This document shows positions 16,176 to 24,347 of a stretch of DNA of 51,340 nucleotides, piece by piece. The notes beneath the pieces were generated by a model. The model was not told the DNA's origin. It searched no databases and was given only the letters and a program-made list of their open reading frames with translations. Source of the stretch: CAZPMT01 sp964587655 (GTDB lineage Bacteria > Hydrogenedentota > Hydrogenedentia > Hydrogenedentales > SLHB01). The translations under genes and the position numbers were made by a program. Every line of letters begins with the position of its first letter. Within the stretch, counting starts at the first letter, position 1. The DNA lies in the NCBI GenBank assembly GCA_964587655.1, contig CAZPMT010000028.1, positions 1-51,340 on the forward strand, written 5' to 3'.

Positions 16176-17057
16176 ATGACGCACAGTATGACCGGCTACG
16201 GTCGGGCCGACGGCGAGTTGGATGGCGACGCCGTATCGGTCGAACTCAGCAGTGTCAACCATCGGTACCTGGATTGTACCGTGCGTGCGCCCTATGTCTG
16301 GTCGGCGCTGGAGCCTGTCATAAAGGAGACGGTCCGCCAGCGTGTGTCGCGTGGGAAGGTGAACGTCACGCTGAACCGCAAGCGCGGTCTTACGGCTCAA
16401 CGGCAAACGGTGGTGTTCGACCCGCACGTGGCGCGGCAGTACATCGACGCGGCGCGTGAACTAGGCCGGATGCTTGGTACGATGGAAACGGTGAGCATCA
16501 ACACGCTCGCGGCCCTCGAGGGCGTGTTTGCCCACGAGGAGCCGGAAGAGGATCTGGACAGGGTTCAGGAGGTGCTTGTTCGCATCCTGAACGAGGCGCT
16601 CTCGCGACTTGACGCCATGCGGCTGACGGAAGGCCGGGCTTTGGCCGAGGAGTTGCGCTATCGTGTGGCGTTGATGCGGGAGAGCCTGGGGCAGGTCGAG
16701 CAGCGGCTGCCGGATCTCAATAATCTGTACGAGCAACGGCTCCGCGCGCGGATCGAAGAACTGAGATCGGACACCGGCATGACCGAAGAGCGGATTGCGA
16801 TGGAAATCGCGTTCATGGCCGATAAGGGCGATGTGACCGAGGAGGTCGTTCGGCTGAAGACCCATTTCGACCACATGGTGGACATGCTCGGACGGAAAGA
16901 GCCCGTAGGCCGGGAGTTGTCGTTCCTGTCGCAGGAGCTTCAGCGCGAGGTTAACACTTTGGGTTCCAAGATCCACGACGGCGAGGTAATCAAGGAAGTG
17001 CTTCGGATGAAATCCGAGGTTGAACGGATTCGTGAGCAGGTGCAGAACATCGAGTGA
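16176..17057 (+). CDS. yicC: YicC-family endoribonuclease
   Basis: This 293-residue protein has the family's N-terminal MTHSMTGYGRA start and the SVNHRYLD motif. Its C-terminal half carries EERIAMEIAFMADKGDVTEE, ELSFLSQELQREVNT and GSKIHDGEVIKEVLRMKSE. YicC proteins are divalent-metal endoribonucleases implicated in small-RNA decay. The start at 16176 was preferred over an ATG five codons upstream because MTHSMTGYG is the conserved N-terminus. The gene stands before gmk, rpoZ and coaBC, an order found in many bacteria. A 31-bp inverted repeat now separates it from gmk. Confidence 0.93.
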   Translation: MTHSMTGYGRADGELDGDAVSVELSSVNHRYLDCTVRAPYVWSALEPVIKETVRQRVSRGKVNVTLNRKRGLTAQRQTVVFDPHVARQYIDAARELGRMLGTMETVSINTLAALEGVFAHEEPEEDLDRVQEVLVRILNEALSRLDAMRLTEGRALAEELRYRVALMRESLGQVEQRLPDLNNLYEQRLRARIEELRSDTGMTEERIAMEIAFMADKGDVTEEVVRLKTHFDHMVDMLGRKEPVGRELSFLSQELQREVNTLGSKIHDGEVIKEVLRMKSEVERIREQVQNIE

Positions 17058-17067
17058 AAGGCTGTGA

Positions 17068-17169
17068 GGAAATGTGGAAGCGGCGTCCTCGCCGCTTGTC
17101 GAGGCCGCGCGAAGAGAGTAGACGGCCCTGTCTTTGCCCAAGCGGCGAGGACGCCGCTTCCACATTTCC
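17068..17169. repeat. Perfect 31-bp inverted repeat with 40-bp loop between yicC and gmk
   Basis: The left arm 17068-17098 begins GGAAATGTGGAAGCGGC and the right arm 17139-17169 is its exact reverse complement. Each arm also contains its own small hairpin (GCGGCG-TCCT-CGCCGC). It starts ten bases after the yicC stop codon and ends 39 bp before gmk. It is probably a dispersed intergenic repeat. It may end or process the yicC transcript. Confidence 0.92.
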
Positions 17170-17208
17170 ATGTTCGCTCACACGACCTAAGGTCGGAGGC
17201 CGCGGGAC

Positions 17209-17793
17209 GTGAAGCAAGGCATCGTGTTTGCAGTCTCTGGCCCTTCGGGCGCCGGAAAGCACTCGGTGCTGCATTCGATCATGGCGCGGGATCCGAACAT
17301 CGAATACTCGGTATCGGCCACGACGCGGCCACCGAGGCCGGGTGAGATTGATGGCCGTGACTATTATTTTCTGAGCGAGGCCGAGTTTCGCCGCCGCCTC
17401 GATGCAGGCGAGTTTGCGGAATCGGCGAACGTGTACCGGCGCCTGTACGGGACACTTCATAGCGAGTTGGATCGCAGGATCGGTTCCGGTAAGGACGTTG
17501 TTCTCGAAATAGACGTCCAGGGCATGCGCAGCTTGAAGAAAATGCGCCCGGATGCGGTGACAGTTTTCATCCTGCCGCCATCGATCGAGGCGCTGGCGCA
17601 GCGATTGCGCGGCCGGGGTGCAAACGACGAACCGGACATGGCGTTGCGCATCGAGAACGCGCGCGGCGAGATGGCCGCGTCGAATGAGTACGATTATATT
17701 GTTGTTAACGACAAGTTGAAGGACGCCGTCGCGGACGTGGAAGCCATTATCCGCGCGGAACGATGCCGGAACCGGCGTCCGCAGGATCGATGA
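17209..17793 (+). CDS. gmk: Guanylate kinase
   Basis: This 194-residue enzyme phosphorylates GMP (or dGMP) to GDP with ATP in the cytoplasm. Visible motifs are the P-loop GPSGAGKHS (residues 10-18), the GMP-binding SATTRPPRPGEIDGRDYYF, YGTLHSELD, LEIDVQG and the lid region RLRGRGANDE. The residue after the P-loop lysine is His, where family members usually have Ser or Gly; the following Ser is kept. The start is GTG 17209 with GGTCGGAGG ten bases upstream. The gene is followed 20 bp later by rpoZ, the usual arrangement. Confidence 0.95.
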   Translation: MKQGIVFAVSGPSGAGKHSVLHSIMARDPNIEYSVSATTRPPRPGEIDGRDYYFLSEAEFRRRLDAGEFAESANVYRRLYGTLHSELDRRIGSGKDVVLEIDVQGMRSLKKMRPDAVTVFILPPSIEALAQRLRGRGANDEPDMALRIENARGEMAASNEYDYIVVNDKLKDAVADVEAIIRAERCRNRRPQDR

Positions 17794-17813
17794 GAAGCTC
17801 TTAGGAGGAACGA

Positions 17814-18035
17814 ATGAGACACTATTCCGTGGAAGATTTTCATGGCAAGGTGGACAGCCTCTACCGGCTGGTTCTCCTGGCCTCCCGCCGCGCCAATCAG
17901 ATTGCCCGCACGGAGTCGCGCCCGCTTATCGCAACACACTCGAGGAAGCCTACGGTGATCGCCCTTGAGGAGATCCTCGAAGGCAAAGTCTCGTATACGA
18001 CCGGGGACAGCGATGAGGGGGACTATATCGAATAG
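17814..18035 (+). CDS. rpoZ: DNA-directed RNA polymerase omega subunit
   Basis: This 73-residue protein carries the omega core motif SLYRLVLLASRRANQI, followed by KPTVIALEEILEGKV, with an acidic tail. Omega helps assembly of the beta' subunit and takes part in the ppGpp response. TTAGGAGG precedes the ATG. It lies between gmk and coaBC and overlaps the start of coaBC by 23 bp, which implies translational coupling. The N-terminal RHYSVEDF replaces the longer form found in proteobacteria; the length is within the family range. Confidence 0.95.
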   Translation: MRHYSVEDFHGKVDSLYRLVLLASRRANQIARTESRPLIATHSRKPTVIALEEILEGKVSYTTGDSDEGDYIE

Positions 18036-19224
18036 GGAGGTCGTCCTGGGCGTAACGGGATCCATCGCGGCCTACAAGGCCTGCGAGATCGCGTCGCGCC
18101 TGGTCGAACTCGGTGTCCGCGTCACCCCCGTGCTGACCAAGTCGGCCCAGGAATTTGTGGGGGCCGCAAGTTTCGAGGCCGTCACCGGACAGCGGGCCAT
18201 CGTTGAGATGTTCGCCCCGCTGCAGAACCCGGAGGTCGAGCACATTGCGGTGGCAACCCGCGCGGCATTGTTCCTCATCGCTCCCGCCACGGCAAATGTC
18301 CTTGCGAAGGCCGCGCACGGTATCGCAGACGACTGGCTGAGCACGACACTGCTGGCCACGCGCGCCCCAATCCTCTTCGCGCCGGCCATGAACTCGAACA
18401 TGTATGACCATCCCGCCACGCGCGCGAATATCGAGACCTTGCGCGCGCGCGGCTGTCATTTCGTCGGGCCCGGCCTGGGGCGATTGGCGTGCGGGACCAT
18501 CGGCGTGGGACGCATGATCGATCCTCTTACCGTCGTTGAAGCAGCGTTGCCGCTCATCGCCTCGAACACGGACCTCTCCGGCAAGCGCGTGCTTATTACG
18601 AGCGGCGGCAATCGTGAAGCCATCGATCCCGTCCGCTTTATCGGCAACCGGTCGTCCGGGAAAATGGGCCGGGCTCTCGCGCTCGAGGCCCTCGTTCGCG
18701 GAGCGACCGTGACCGTTGTGAACGCCCCCTCCGAGATTCCGATGCCCTACGGCGCGGAAGTGATTCCCGTCGAGTCGGCGCTCGATATGGCTGAAGCGGT
18801 GTTGGCGCGCGCGCCCGAGGCCGACGTGATCATCGGCGCGGCCGCCGTCGCGGACTACCGCGTTGCCGCGGCGGAGACGCGAAAGATCAAACGGAAAGGC
18901 GAGCCGCTCGTCCTCACTTTGACGGAGAACCCCGATATCCTGGCGCAAGCCGGCCACGCGAAGCACAAGGGGCAAATCATAGTGGGCTTCGCCGCGGAAA
19001 CGGACGACCTTCTCCGGAACGCAACCGCCAAGCTGGAAAAGAAAAACCTGGACTTGATCGTGGCCAATCAGGTCGACACGTCCGACTCGAATTTCGGGAC
19101 GGACACGATCAAGGCCGCGTTCATCTCGGCTGGAGGCCATGTCGAGGACCTTCCCCTCCTCACCAAGGAAGAGCTCGCCGAGCGGTTAATGGATCGCATC
19201 GCATCTCTGTTTGTTCCTGTCTAG
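18013..19224 (+). CDS. coaBC: Bifunctional phosphopantothenoylcysteine decarboxylase/synthetase CoaBC
   Basis: This 403-residue protein makes 4'-phosphopantetheine from 4'-phosphopantothenate, cysteine and CTP in coenzyme A synthesis. The CoaC half shows GVTGSIAAYK, active-site His77 in EHIAVATRA, PAMNSNMYDHPA and the catalytic Cys160 in LACGTIGVGRM. The CoaB half shows TSGGNREAIDPVRFIGNRSSGKMG, AAAVADYR, the lysine-rich KIKRKGEPL and GFAAET. The Asn in TSGGNRE is usually Thr. The ATG at 18013 lies inside the end of rpoZ. Upstream in-frame starts would fall further inside rpoZ and add non-homologous basic residues. Confidence 0.95.
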   Translation: MRGTISNREVVLGVTGSIAAYKACEIASRLVELGVRVTPVLTKSAQEFVGAASFEAVTGQRAIVEMFAPLQNPEVEHIAVATRAALFLIAPATANVLAKAAHGIADDWLSTTLLATRAPILFAPAMNSNMYDHPATRANIETLRARGCHFVGPGLGRLACGTIGVGRMIDPLTVVEAALPLIASNTDLSGKRVLITSGGNREAIDPVRFIGNRSSGKMGRALALEALVRGATVTVVNAPSEIPMPYGAEVIPVESALDMAEAVLARAPEADVIIGAAAVADYRVAAAETRKIKRKGEPLVLTLTENPDILAQAGHAKHKGQIIVGFAAETDDLLRNATAKLEKKNLDLIVANQVDTSDSNFGTDTIKAAFISAGGHVEDLPLLTKEELAERLMDRIASLFVPV

Positions 19225-19457
19225 GAGGAGAGCTTCGGGACAATTGCGTGTGCCAGAATGCGGCCCTGCCTGCGGAAACGCTCGTGACCGAACGGGTTGA
19301 ATTGCCGGCCCTTGGCATAGCGGGCGCACCTGCGCAAGGAGGGTCGCGGTAGGGTATCATGAATCGCGGGAAGAAGCGTTGACTAGCGTCTCGATTAGCG
19401 CCGGGCCTCGCCCTTCCGGAAACGCGGTTCGCGGGCAGGAAATAGGGAGCGTAGTGC

Positions 19458-20846
19458 ATGGGAAATGTTGCAATGCCGCCGCACGATCCCGGCGCCGCCG
19501 CCGAAAAGACAATGTATGTGTATCTGTTGACGTTTGTGGCGGCGCTCGGGGGTTTGCTGTTCGGGTATGACACCGGCGTGATCTCGGGCACGATAGGGTT
19601 CATGCAGACGCGCTTTTCATTGGATTCGACGCAGACGGGATGGGCGGCTTCATCGGCCTTGGTGGGATGCATACTTGGCGCGGCTGTTGCCGGATCGCTC
19701 AGCGACCGGTTCGGCAGGCGGCGCGTGCTGATCGTCAGCGCGGTTCTTTTCACGTTGTCGGCAATTGCCGCGGCGCTGCCCAGAAATCTGACCGAGCTTG
19801 CGATGGCGCGCATCCTGGGCGGCATCGGCATCGGAATGGCGTCGATGCTTTCGCCGCTCTACATTTCAGAGATAGCCCCGGCGCGGACACGCGGGAAGCT
19901 CGTTTCTCTGAATCAGTTGGCGATCGTGTCCGGATTCCTTGTCGTGTACTTCGTGAACGCATCGATTGAAGCGGCGGGAAACGAAACGTGGAACGTGGCC
20001 ATCGGTTGGCGGTTGATGTTCGGTTCGGGCGCGATTCCCGCGGTGGTGTTCTTCGCGCTGCTATATCTGGTGCCAGAGAGTCCGCGCTGGCTCGTGAAGC
20101 AGGGACGCGCGGACGAGGCATTGGACGTGCTTGTGCGTGTCGGGGGCCGCGCCCATGCGGAGCGGGAGCTGCGGGAGATTAGGGAGACCATCGCCCAGGA
20201 AGGCGGCTCCATCCTGCAAGTATTTAGCACCGGAATCCGCATGGCGATGGTGATCGCCGTCGTTCTGGCCGTGTTCCAGCAGGTCACGGGGATCAACTCG
20301 ATCCTCTATTACGGTCCGGAGATCTTCAAGGAGGCAGGGGCCGGCACGCACTCGGCCCTCATGCAGACGGTGCTTGTCGGTGTGGTCAACGTCGGGTTTA
20401 CGTTCGTGGCTATATTCACCGTCGACAAGGTGGGACGAAAGCCGCTTCTGGTTTTCGGGGCGCTGAGCATGGGGCTGTCCATCCTGCTGGTTGCGCTCTC
20501 GTTTCAGTTTGGCCTGAAGGGGACCTGGACGCTTGTTTTCGTGCTTTGTTATATCGGGTCGTTTGCGCTGTCACTGGGTCCCGTGGTCTGGGTGTACATC
20601 TCGGAACTGTTTCCGACGCGCATCCGGGGCCGCGCGATGGCCGTGGCGACGGTATGCCTGTGGTGCGCATGCTACCTCGTGTCGCAGACGTTCCCGGATC
20701 TGGTCGAGCGTTTGGGGCGGCCCGTGCCTTTCTATATATATGGCGCGATGTGTATGGTGATGGCGCTGTTCGTGTGGCTGGTGGTGCCGGAGACGAAGGG
20801 AAAGACGCTCGAGGAGATCGAGCGCTGGTGGCTGCCGAAGCATTGA
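19458..20846 (+). CDS. MFS sugar porter (XylE/GLUT-like)
   Basis: This 462-residue protein has twelve membrane spans and belongs to the sugar porter family of the major facilitator superfamily. Signatures are GGLLFGYDTGVISG in helix 1, SDRFGRRRVL between helices 2 and 3, PESPRWLVKQGRADEAL after helix 6, QQVTGINSILYY in helix 7, DKVGRKPLL and the closing PETKGKTLEEIE. It is likely a proton-coupled importer of a hexose or pentose. AGGGAGCG precedes the ATG. A secreted HEAT protein and a Tat-exported oxidoreductase follow within 21 and 27 bp, forming a probable sugar-processing operon. Confidence 0.93.
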   Translation: MGNVAMPPHDPGAAAEKTMYVYLLTFVAALGGLLFGYDTGVISGTIGFMQTRFSLDSTQTGWAASSALVGCILGAAVAGSLSDRFGRRRVLIVSAVLFTLSAIAAALPRNLTELAMARILGGIGIGMASMLSPLYISEIAPARTRGKLVSLNQLAIVSGFLVVYFVNASIEAAGNETWNVAIGWRLMFGSGAIPAVVFFALLYLVPESPRWLVKQGRADEALDVLVRVGGRAHAERELREIRETIAQEGGSILQVFSTGIRMAMVIAVVLAVFQQVTGINSILYYGPEIFKEAGAGTHSALMQTVLVGVVNVGFTFVAIFTVDKVGRKPLLVFGALSMGLSILLVALSFQFGLKGTWTLVFVLCYIGSFALSLGPVVWVYISELFPTRIRGRAMAVATVCLWCACYLVSQTFPDLVERLGRPVPFYIYGAMCMVMALFVWLVVPETKGKTLEEIERWWLPKH

Positions 20847-20867
20847 GTCGGCTATAAGGAGACAGTT

Positions 20868-22982
20868 GTGGGATTCATCGTGCGAGGAGTCATTCTTCTG
20901 GCGGTTGCGGTTCTGCTTGGCGCCGGGAGCGTTACCGCCGCTCCGGAGAAATGCGGCGAAGCGGCGCAAGTGGTCTCGGCGGGTCGGGCGGACCTGATGG
21001 CGGACCTGGCCTCAAACGAGCCGCAGCGTCAGGCCCGGGCGCGGCAATTGCTCCCGTACCATGGCGTGGATGCGCTTCCGGACCTGCTGCCGCTGCTGTC
21101 AAATGAAGATCCTGTTGCGGCCAAGAACGCGTACTGCGTCATTTTGGATATCACGAACGCGGCGTGTACGCCGGGGCGGGACCGTGACCGCGAGCGCGTC
21201 ACGAAGCTGCTCATGGAGATGTTGGGGAGCGACAAGGCGGAATTGAAGATCGCCGCGTTGCGTCTCTTGGAACGATCAGTCCCCCCGGCGTATGACGTCG
21301 CCCCGATCGCCGCATTACTGAAAGGATCGGATCCCATTCTCCGTGAGAAGGCGCGGGCCGCGCTCGCGCGCATCAACACCGAGCCGGCGTTGCAGGCATT
21401 GCGCGCAGCCTTGAAGGGCTCGGAAGCGGACTTCCAGTATGCGATCCTCGACGCGCTCGCAGAAGCGAAGGACGCTGCCAGCGTGCGGAAGGCGGCCGAG
21501 AGGGCGAATGATCCGAACGCGCGAGTGCGCCTTGCCGCGGCGCGCGGCCTTGCATGGACCGGTGATCCCGCATACGTTGCAACCGTCGAGAGCGTGGTCT
21601 CGCGTGCGGATGACGCCACAAAGAAGGATGCGCTTGATGTTCTTCTGCGCTACGCGCAGGCGATGGAAGGGAAGGATAGGGACGCCGCGAACGGCATCTA
21701 TGCCCGGCTGCTGGATAGATCCGAGGGACCGGTTCTTCAGGCGGCCGCCGCCGGATTCGCACGCACGGGCGACGCCGAGGCGGCCAAGCGGCTCATAGCG
21801 CTTCTCGATTCGCCGGACATCTCCGTGCGGAACGCCGTCATCAATGCAGTGCGCCTGATCGATGGTGACGGCGTAACGGCGTTGATGTTGGAGGCCTATG
21901 CGAAGGCGCGGCCGGAAGATAAGCGAATCTTCGCGCTGGCGCTGGGATGCAGGAAGTCCGCGTCAGTGATCGAGCCGTTACGGCTCGAGGCGGCAAGCGA
22001 CGATGCGGTAATGCGCAGGACGGCCTTTGCAGCATTGGCGGAAACGGAGTTGCCAGAGGCGATTGACGTGCTGGTGGACGCGGCGGCGCACCCGAAGGAA
22101 GGAGACGTAGAGAGCATTCAGACGGCGCTCGCTTGCCTTGTTGCGAAGATCAAAGATGCGGCCCAACCGGCCCGGTCGGCGAAAGCATACCGGACCCTTT
22201 TTGAGCTTGGGACGGACGCGGATATGCGGCTGCTCGGCCTCAAGGGGCTTGCGGAGAATGCCTCGGCGGACTTGTTCGATGTTGCCATGAAGGCGGCTGC
22301 CGACGACGCGCTGAAAGGGGCCGCGGCGGATCTGCTTGTCGGTGTTGCGGCCGCGGCGTACGTCGGCGGTGACGCGGGCAAGGCGCGTACGACGCTCGAC
22401 GCTCTGGGCAAGATCGATTCGTCGATTCAGCGCCTGCAAGCCTATGCTGGCAAGGTGAAGGCGCTCGGCGGGACAGTGGACATATCGCCGCTGCTCGGTG
22501 GAATTCGGAAGTGGTGGATCGTGGGGCCGTTCAAGGCGACTGATCTCGCGCTCGACTGGGGCACGGACTTCGTTAACGAGAAGAACGTGGACTTGAAGGC
22601 CGCGTACACACATGGCGGCCAGTCGCTGACATGGAAGGCCGTGGAAGGCGCGGGCGATCTCTGCGTCGTCGATCTCGCTGCCCAGATGGGATCGCCATCC
22701 AATTGTTACGGGTATGCCTACACGGAAATCGCCGTGGGTGAAAAACAGCTTGCCACCTTGCGGTTGGGCAGCGACGACGGGATCGCCGCATGGGTCAACG
22801 GGGCGAAGGTGCATGATAACTTCGTTGATCGCGGCACGACGCCCGACAGCGATATCGTTCAAATACGCCTCGAGGCCGGCGTCAACAAGCTTCTCCTCAA
22901 GATCTCACAGGGCGGAGGCGGGTGGAACTTCTGCGCGCGCATTACGGATCGTGAGGGACGTCCCCTCGACTTCAAGCAATAG
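20868..22982 (+). CDS. Secreted HEAT-repeat protein with C-terminal beta-sandwich domain
   Basis: This 704-residue protein starts with a signal peptide (residues about 1-25, ending VTAAPEK). Residues about 50-520 are repeated pairs of helices of HEAT type (for example DALPDLLPLLSNEDPVAAK, AIAALLKGSDPILREKAR in style). Residues about 550-704 form a beta-rich module starting KWWIVGPF and containing LRLGSDDGIAAWVNGAKVH and NKLLLKISQGGGGWNF. That module resembles PA14-like or carbohydrate-binding sandwiches common in secreted proteins of Planctomycetes-type bacteria. It probably acts in the periplasm as a binding or scaffold protein. The start is GTG 20868 with AAGGAGA. Its exact partner is unknown. 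Confidence 0.8.
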   Translation: MGFIVRGVILLAVAVLLGAGSVTAAPEKCGEAAQVVSAGRADLMADLASNEPQRQARARQLLPYHGVDALPDLLPLLSNEDPVAAKNAYCVILDITNAACTPGRDRDRERVTKLLMEMLGSDKAELKIAALRLLERSVPPAYDVAPIAALLKGSDPILREKARAALARINTEPALQALRAALKGSEADFQYAILDALAEAKDAASVRKAAERANDPNARVRLAAARGLAWTGDPAYVATVESVVSRADDATKKDALDVLLRYAQAMEGKDRDAANGIYARLLDRSEGPVLQAAAAGFARTGDAEAAKRLIALLDSPDISVRNAVINAVRLIDGDGVTALMLEAYAKARPEDKRIFALALGCRKSASVIEPLRLEAASDDAVMRRTAFAALAETELPEAIDVLVDAAAHPKEGDVESIQTALACLVAKIKDAAQPARSAKAYRTLFELGTDADMRLLGLKGLAENASADLFDVAMKAAADDALKGAAADLLVGVAAAAYVGGDAGKARTTLDALGKIDSSIQRLQAYAGKVKALGGTVDISPLLGGIRKWWIVGPFKATDLALDWGTDFVNEKNVDLKAAYTHGGQSLTWKAVEGAGDLCVVDLAAQMGSPSNCYGYAYTEIAVGEKQLATLRLGSDDGIAAWVNGAKVHDNFVDRGTTPDSDIVQIRLEAGVNKLLLKISQGGGGWNFCARITDREGRPLDFKQ

Positions 22983-23009
22983 GCCGGAATCAAGGGAGGA
23001 AAACGGGAC

Positions 23010-24320
23010 ATGAGTACCTCTGGCAGGGACGCGGTCCTCCGCGACCGGGATGGAATGAAACGCCGGGAATTCCTGAAACGTGCCGCGATGGGCGCGACCG
23101 CGGTTGCCGCCGCTCCCCTCTGCTTCTATGCGGGCCGGGCCTCCGCGAGCCTGTCTCCGAACGAAAAGATCGCCGTGGGTCTGATCGGCTGCGGCGGGAT
23201 GGGCAATGCCCATCTAGGCAATCTTGTGGGGCGGACGGACGTGGAAGTGGCCGCCGTGTGCGACGTGAACGCGCCGAGGCATGAAGACGCGAAGAAGCGC
23301 ATGGGTGGGAGATGCGAGGGTTATCAGGACTGGCGCCGCATCTTAGATCGCAAAGATATCGACGCGATCTTTGTGACCACGCCGGACCACTGGCACGCGC
23401 TGATGGCCGTCTGGGGATGCCAGGCGGGCAAGGACGTATACGTCGAGAAGCCGATGACGACGACGATCAGCGAAGGACGCAAGGTCGTCGAAGCGGCGCG
23501 CCGCTACGACCGGGTTGTGCAGGTCGGGATACAGCAGCGAAGCATGCCGGTGTACAAGAAGGCCATCGAACTCGTCGAACAAGGACGACTGGGACATATC
23601 GTGCGGACGCGCGCGTGGATAGGGCCGAACGGCAAAATAATGACGGAACACCCACAAGATCCGCCGCCGCACTTGGATTGGGAGATGTGGCTGGGACCTG
23701 CGCCGTGGGTTCCATACAGTCCTGAACGCTATGGTGCGTTCCGCGCGTTTGACGATTACGCGGGCGGTGAGATGACGAATTGGGGCGTCCACCTCGTCGA
23801 CATTGCGCTGTGGGCGATGAAGAAGGACAGCCCGCTGAGCGTCACGGCCCTCGGCGGCAGCTACACCGCGCCCGCGGGCGATGACGCAACTACGCTCGAA
23901 GTGGTTTACGAGTTTGAGGGCTGCACACTGACGTGGACCCAGTCCACGCCCGAATTGCAGTATGCGGGCAAAGGTTACGGGACACTCTTCGAAGGAGAGG
24001 CAGGCCGCTTGATCATCGATCGCGCGAGCTACGTCGTCGAGCCGGCCTCGCTCGGGATTCCAGAGTACCGATCCGTCGGGGAATCCTTCATCCGTCTTAC
24101 CGAACATCACGACAACTTCTTCGAGAGTATCCGTACACGCCGCCGTCCCGCCGCCGACTGCGAGATCGGCCACCGCGCCACGACCACGTGCCTGCTCGGC
24201 AACATAGCGGTCGATTGTCGGCGGCGTCTCGAGTGGGACGGCGAGAAGGAGCGGTTCGTCGGAGACGACGCGGCGGACAAACACCTGATGCGTCCCTACA
24301 GGGCGCTGTGGTACTTGTAG
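23010..24320 (+). CDS. Tat-exported Gfo/Idh/MocA family oxidoreductase
   Basis: This 436-residue NAD(P)-dependent dehydrogenase of the Gfo/Idh/MocA family acts on sugars or sugar derivatives. A twin-arginine signal lies at residues 17-40 (KRREFLKRAAMGATAVAAAP), so it is expected in the periplasm. The Rossmann motif GLIGCGGMGNAHLGNL follows near residue 58, then TTPDHWHALM, the family signature VEKPMTTTISEGR, and GGEMTNWGVHLVDIALWAM in the C-terminal catalytic domain. The ATG at 23010 has GGGAGG eleven bases before it; ATG 23055 has none. It is third in the operon with the MFS porter and HEAT protein. A tightly bound cofactor would be needed outside the cytoplasm, as in glucose-fructose oxidoreductase. 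Confidence 0.9.
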   Translation: MSTSGRDAVLRDRDGMKRREFLKRAAMGATAVAAAPLCFYAGRASASLSPNEKIAVGLIGCGGMGNAHLGNLVGRTDVEVAAVCDVNAPRHEDAKKRMGGRCEGYQDWRRILDRKDIDAIFVTTPDHWHALMAVWGCQAGKDVYVEKPMTTTISEGRKVVEAARRYDRVVQVGIQQRSMPVYKKAIELVEQGRLGHIVRTRAWIGPNGKIMTEHPQDPPPHLDWEMWLGPAPWVPYSPERYGAFRAFDDYAGGEMTNWGVHLVDIALWAMKKDSPLSVTALGGSYTAPAGDDATTLEVVYEFEGCTLTWTQSTPELQYAGKGYGTLFEGEAGRLIIDRASYVVEPASLGIPEYRSVGESFIRLTEHHDNFFESIRTRRRPAADCEIGHRATTTCLLGNIAVDCRRRLEWDGEKERFVGDDAADKHLMRPYRALWYL

Positions 24321-24347
24321 GCAGCATCGGACAGCTTTGCCGCAACG

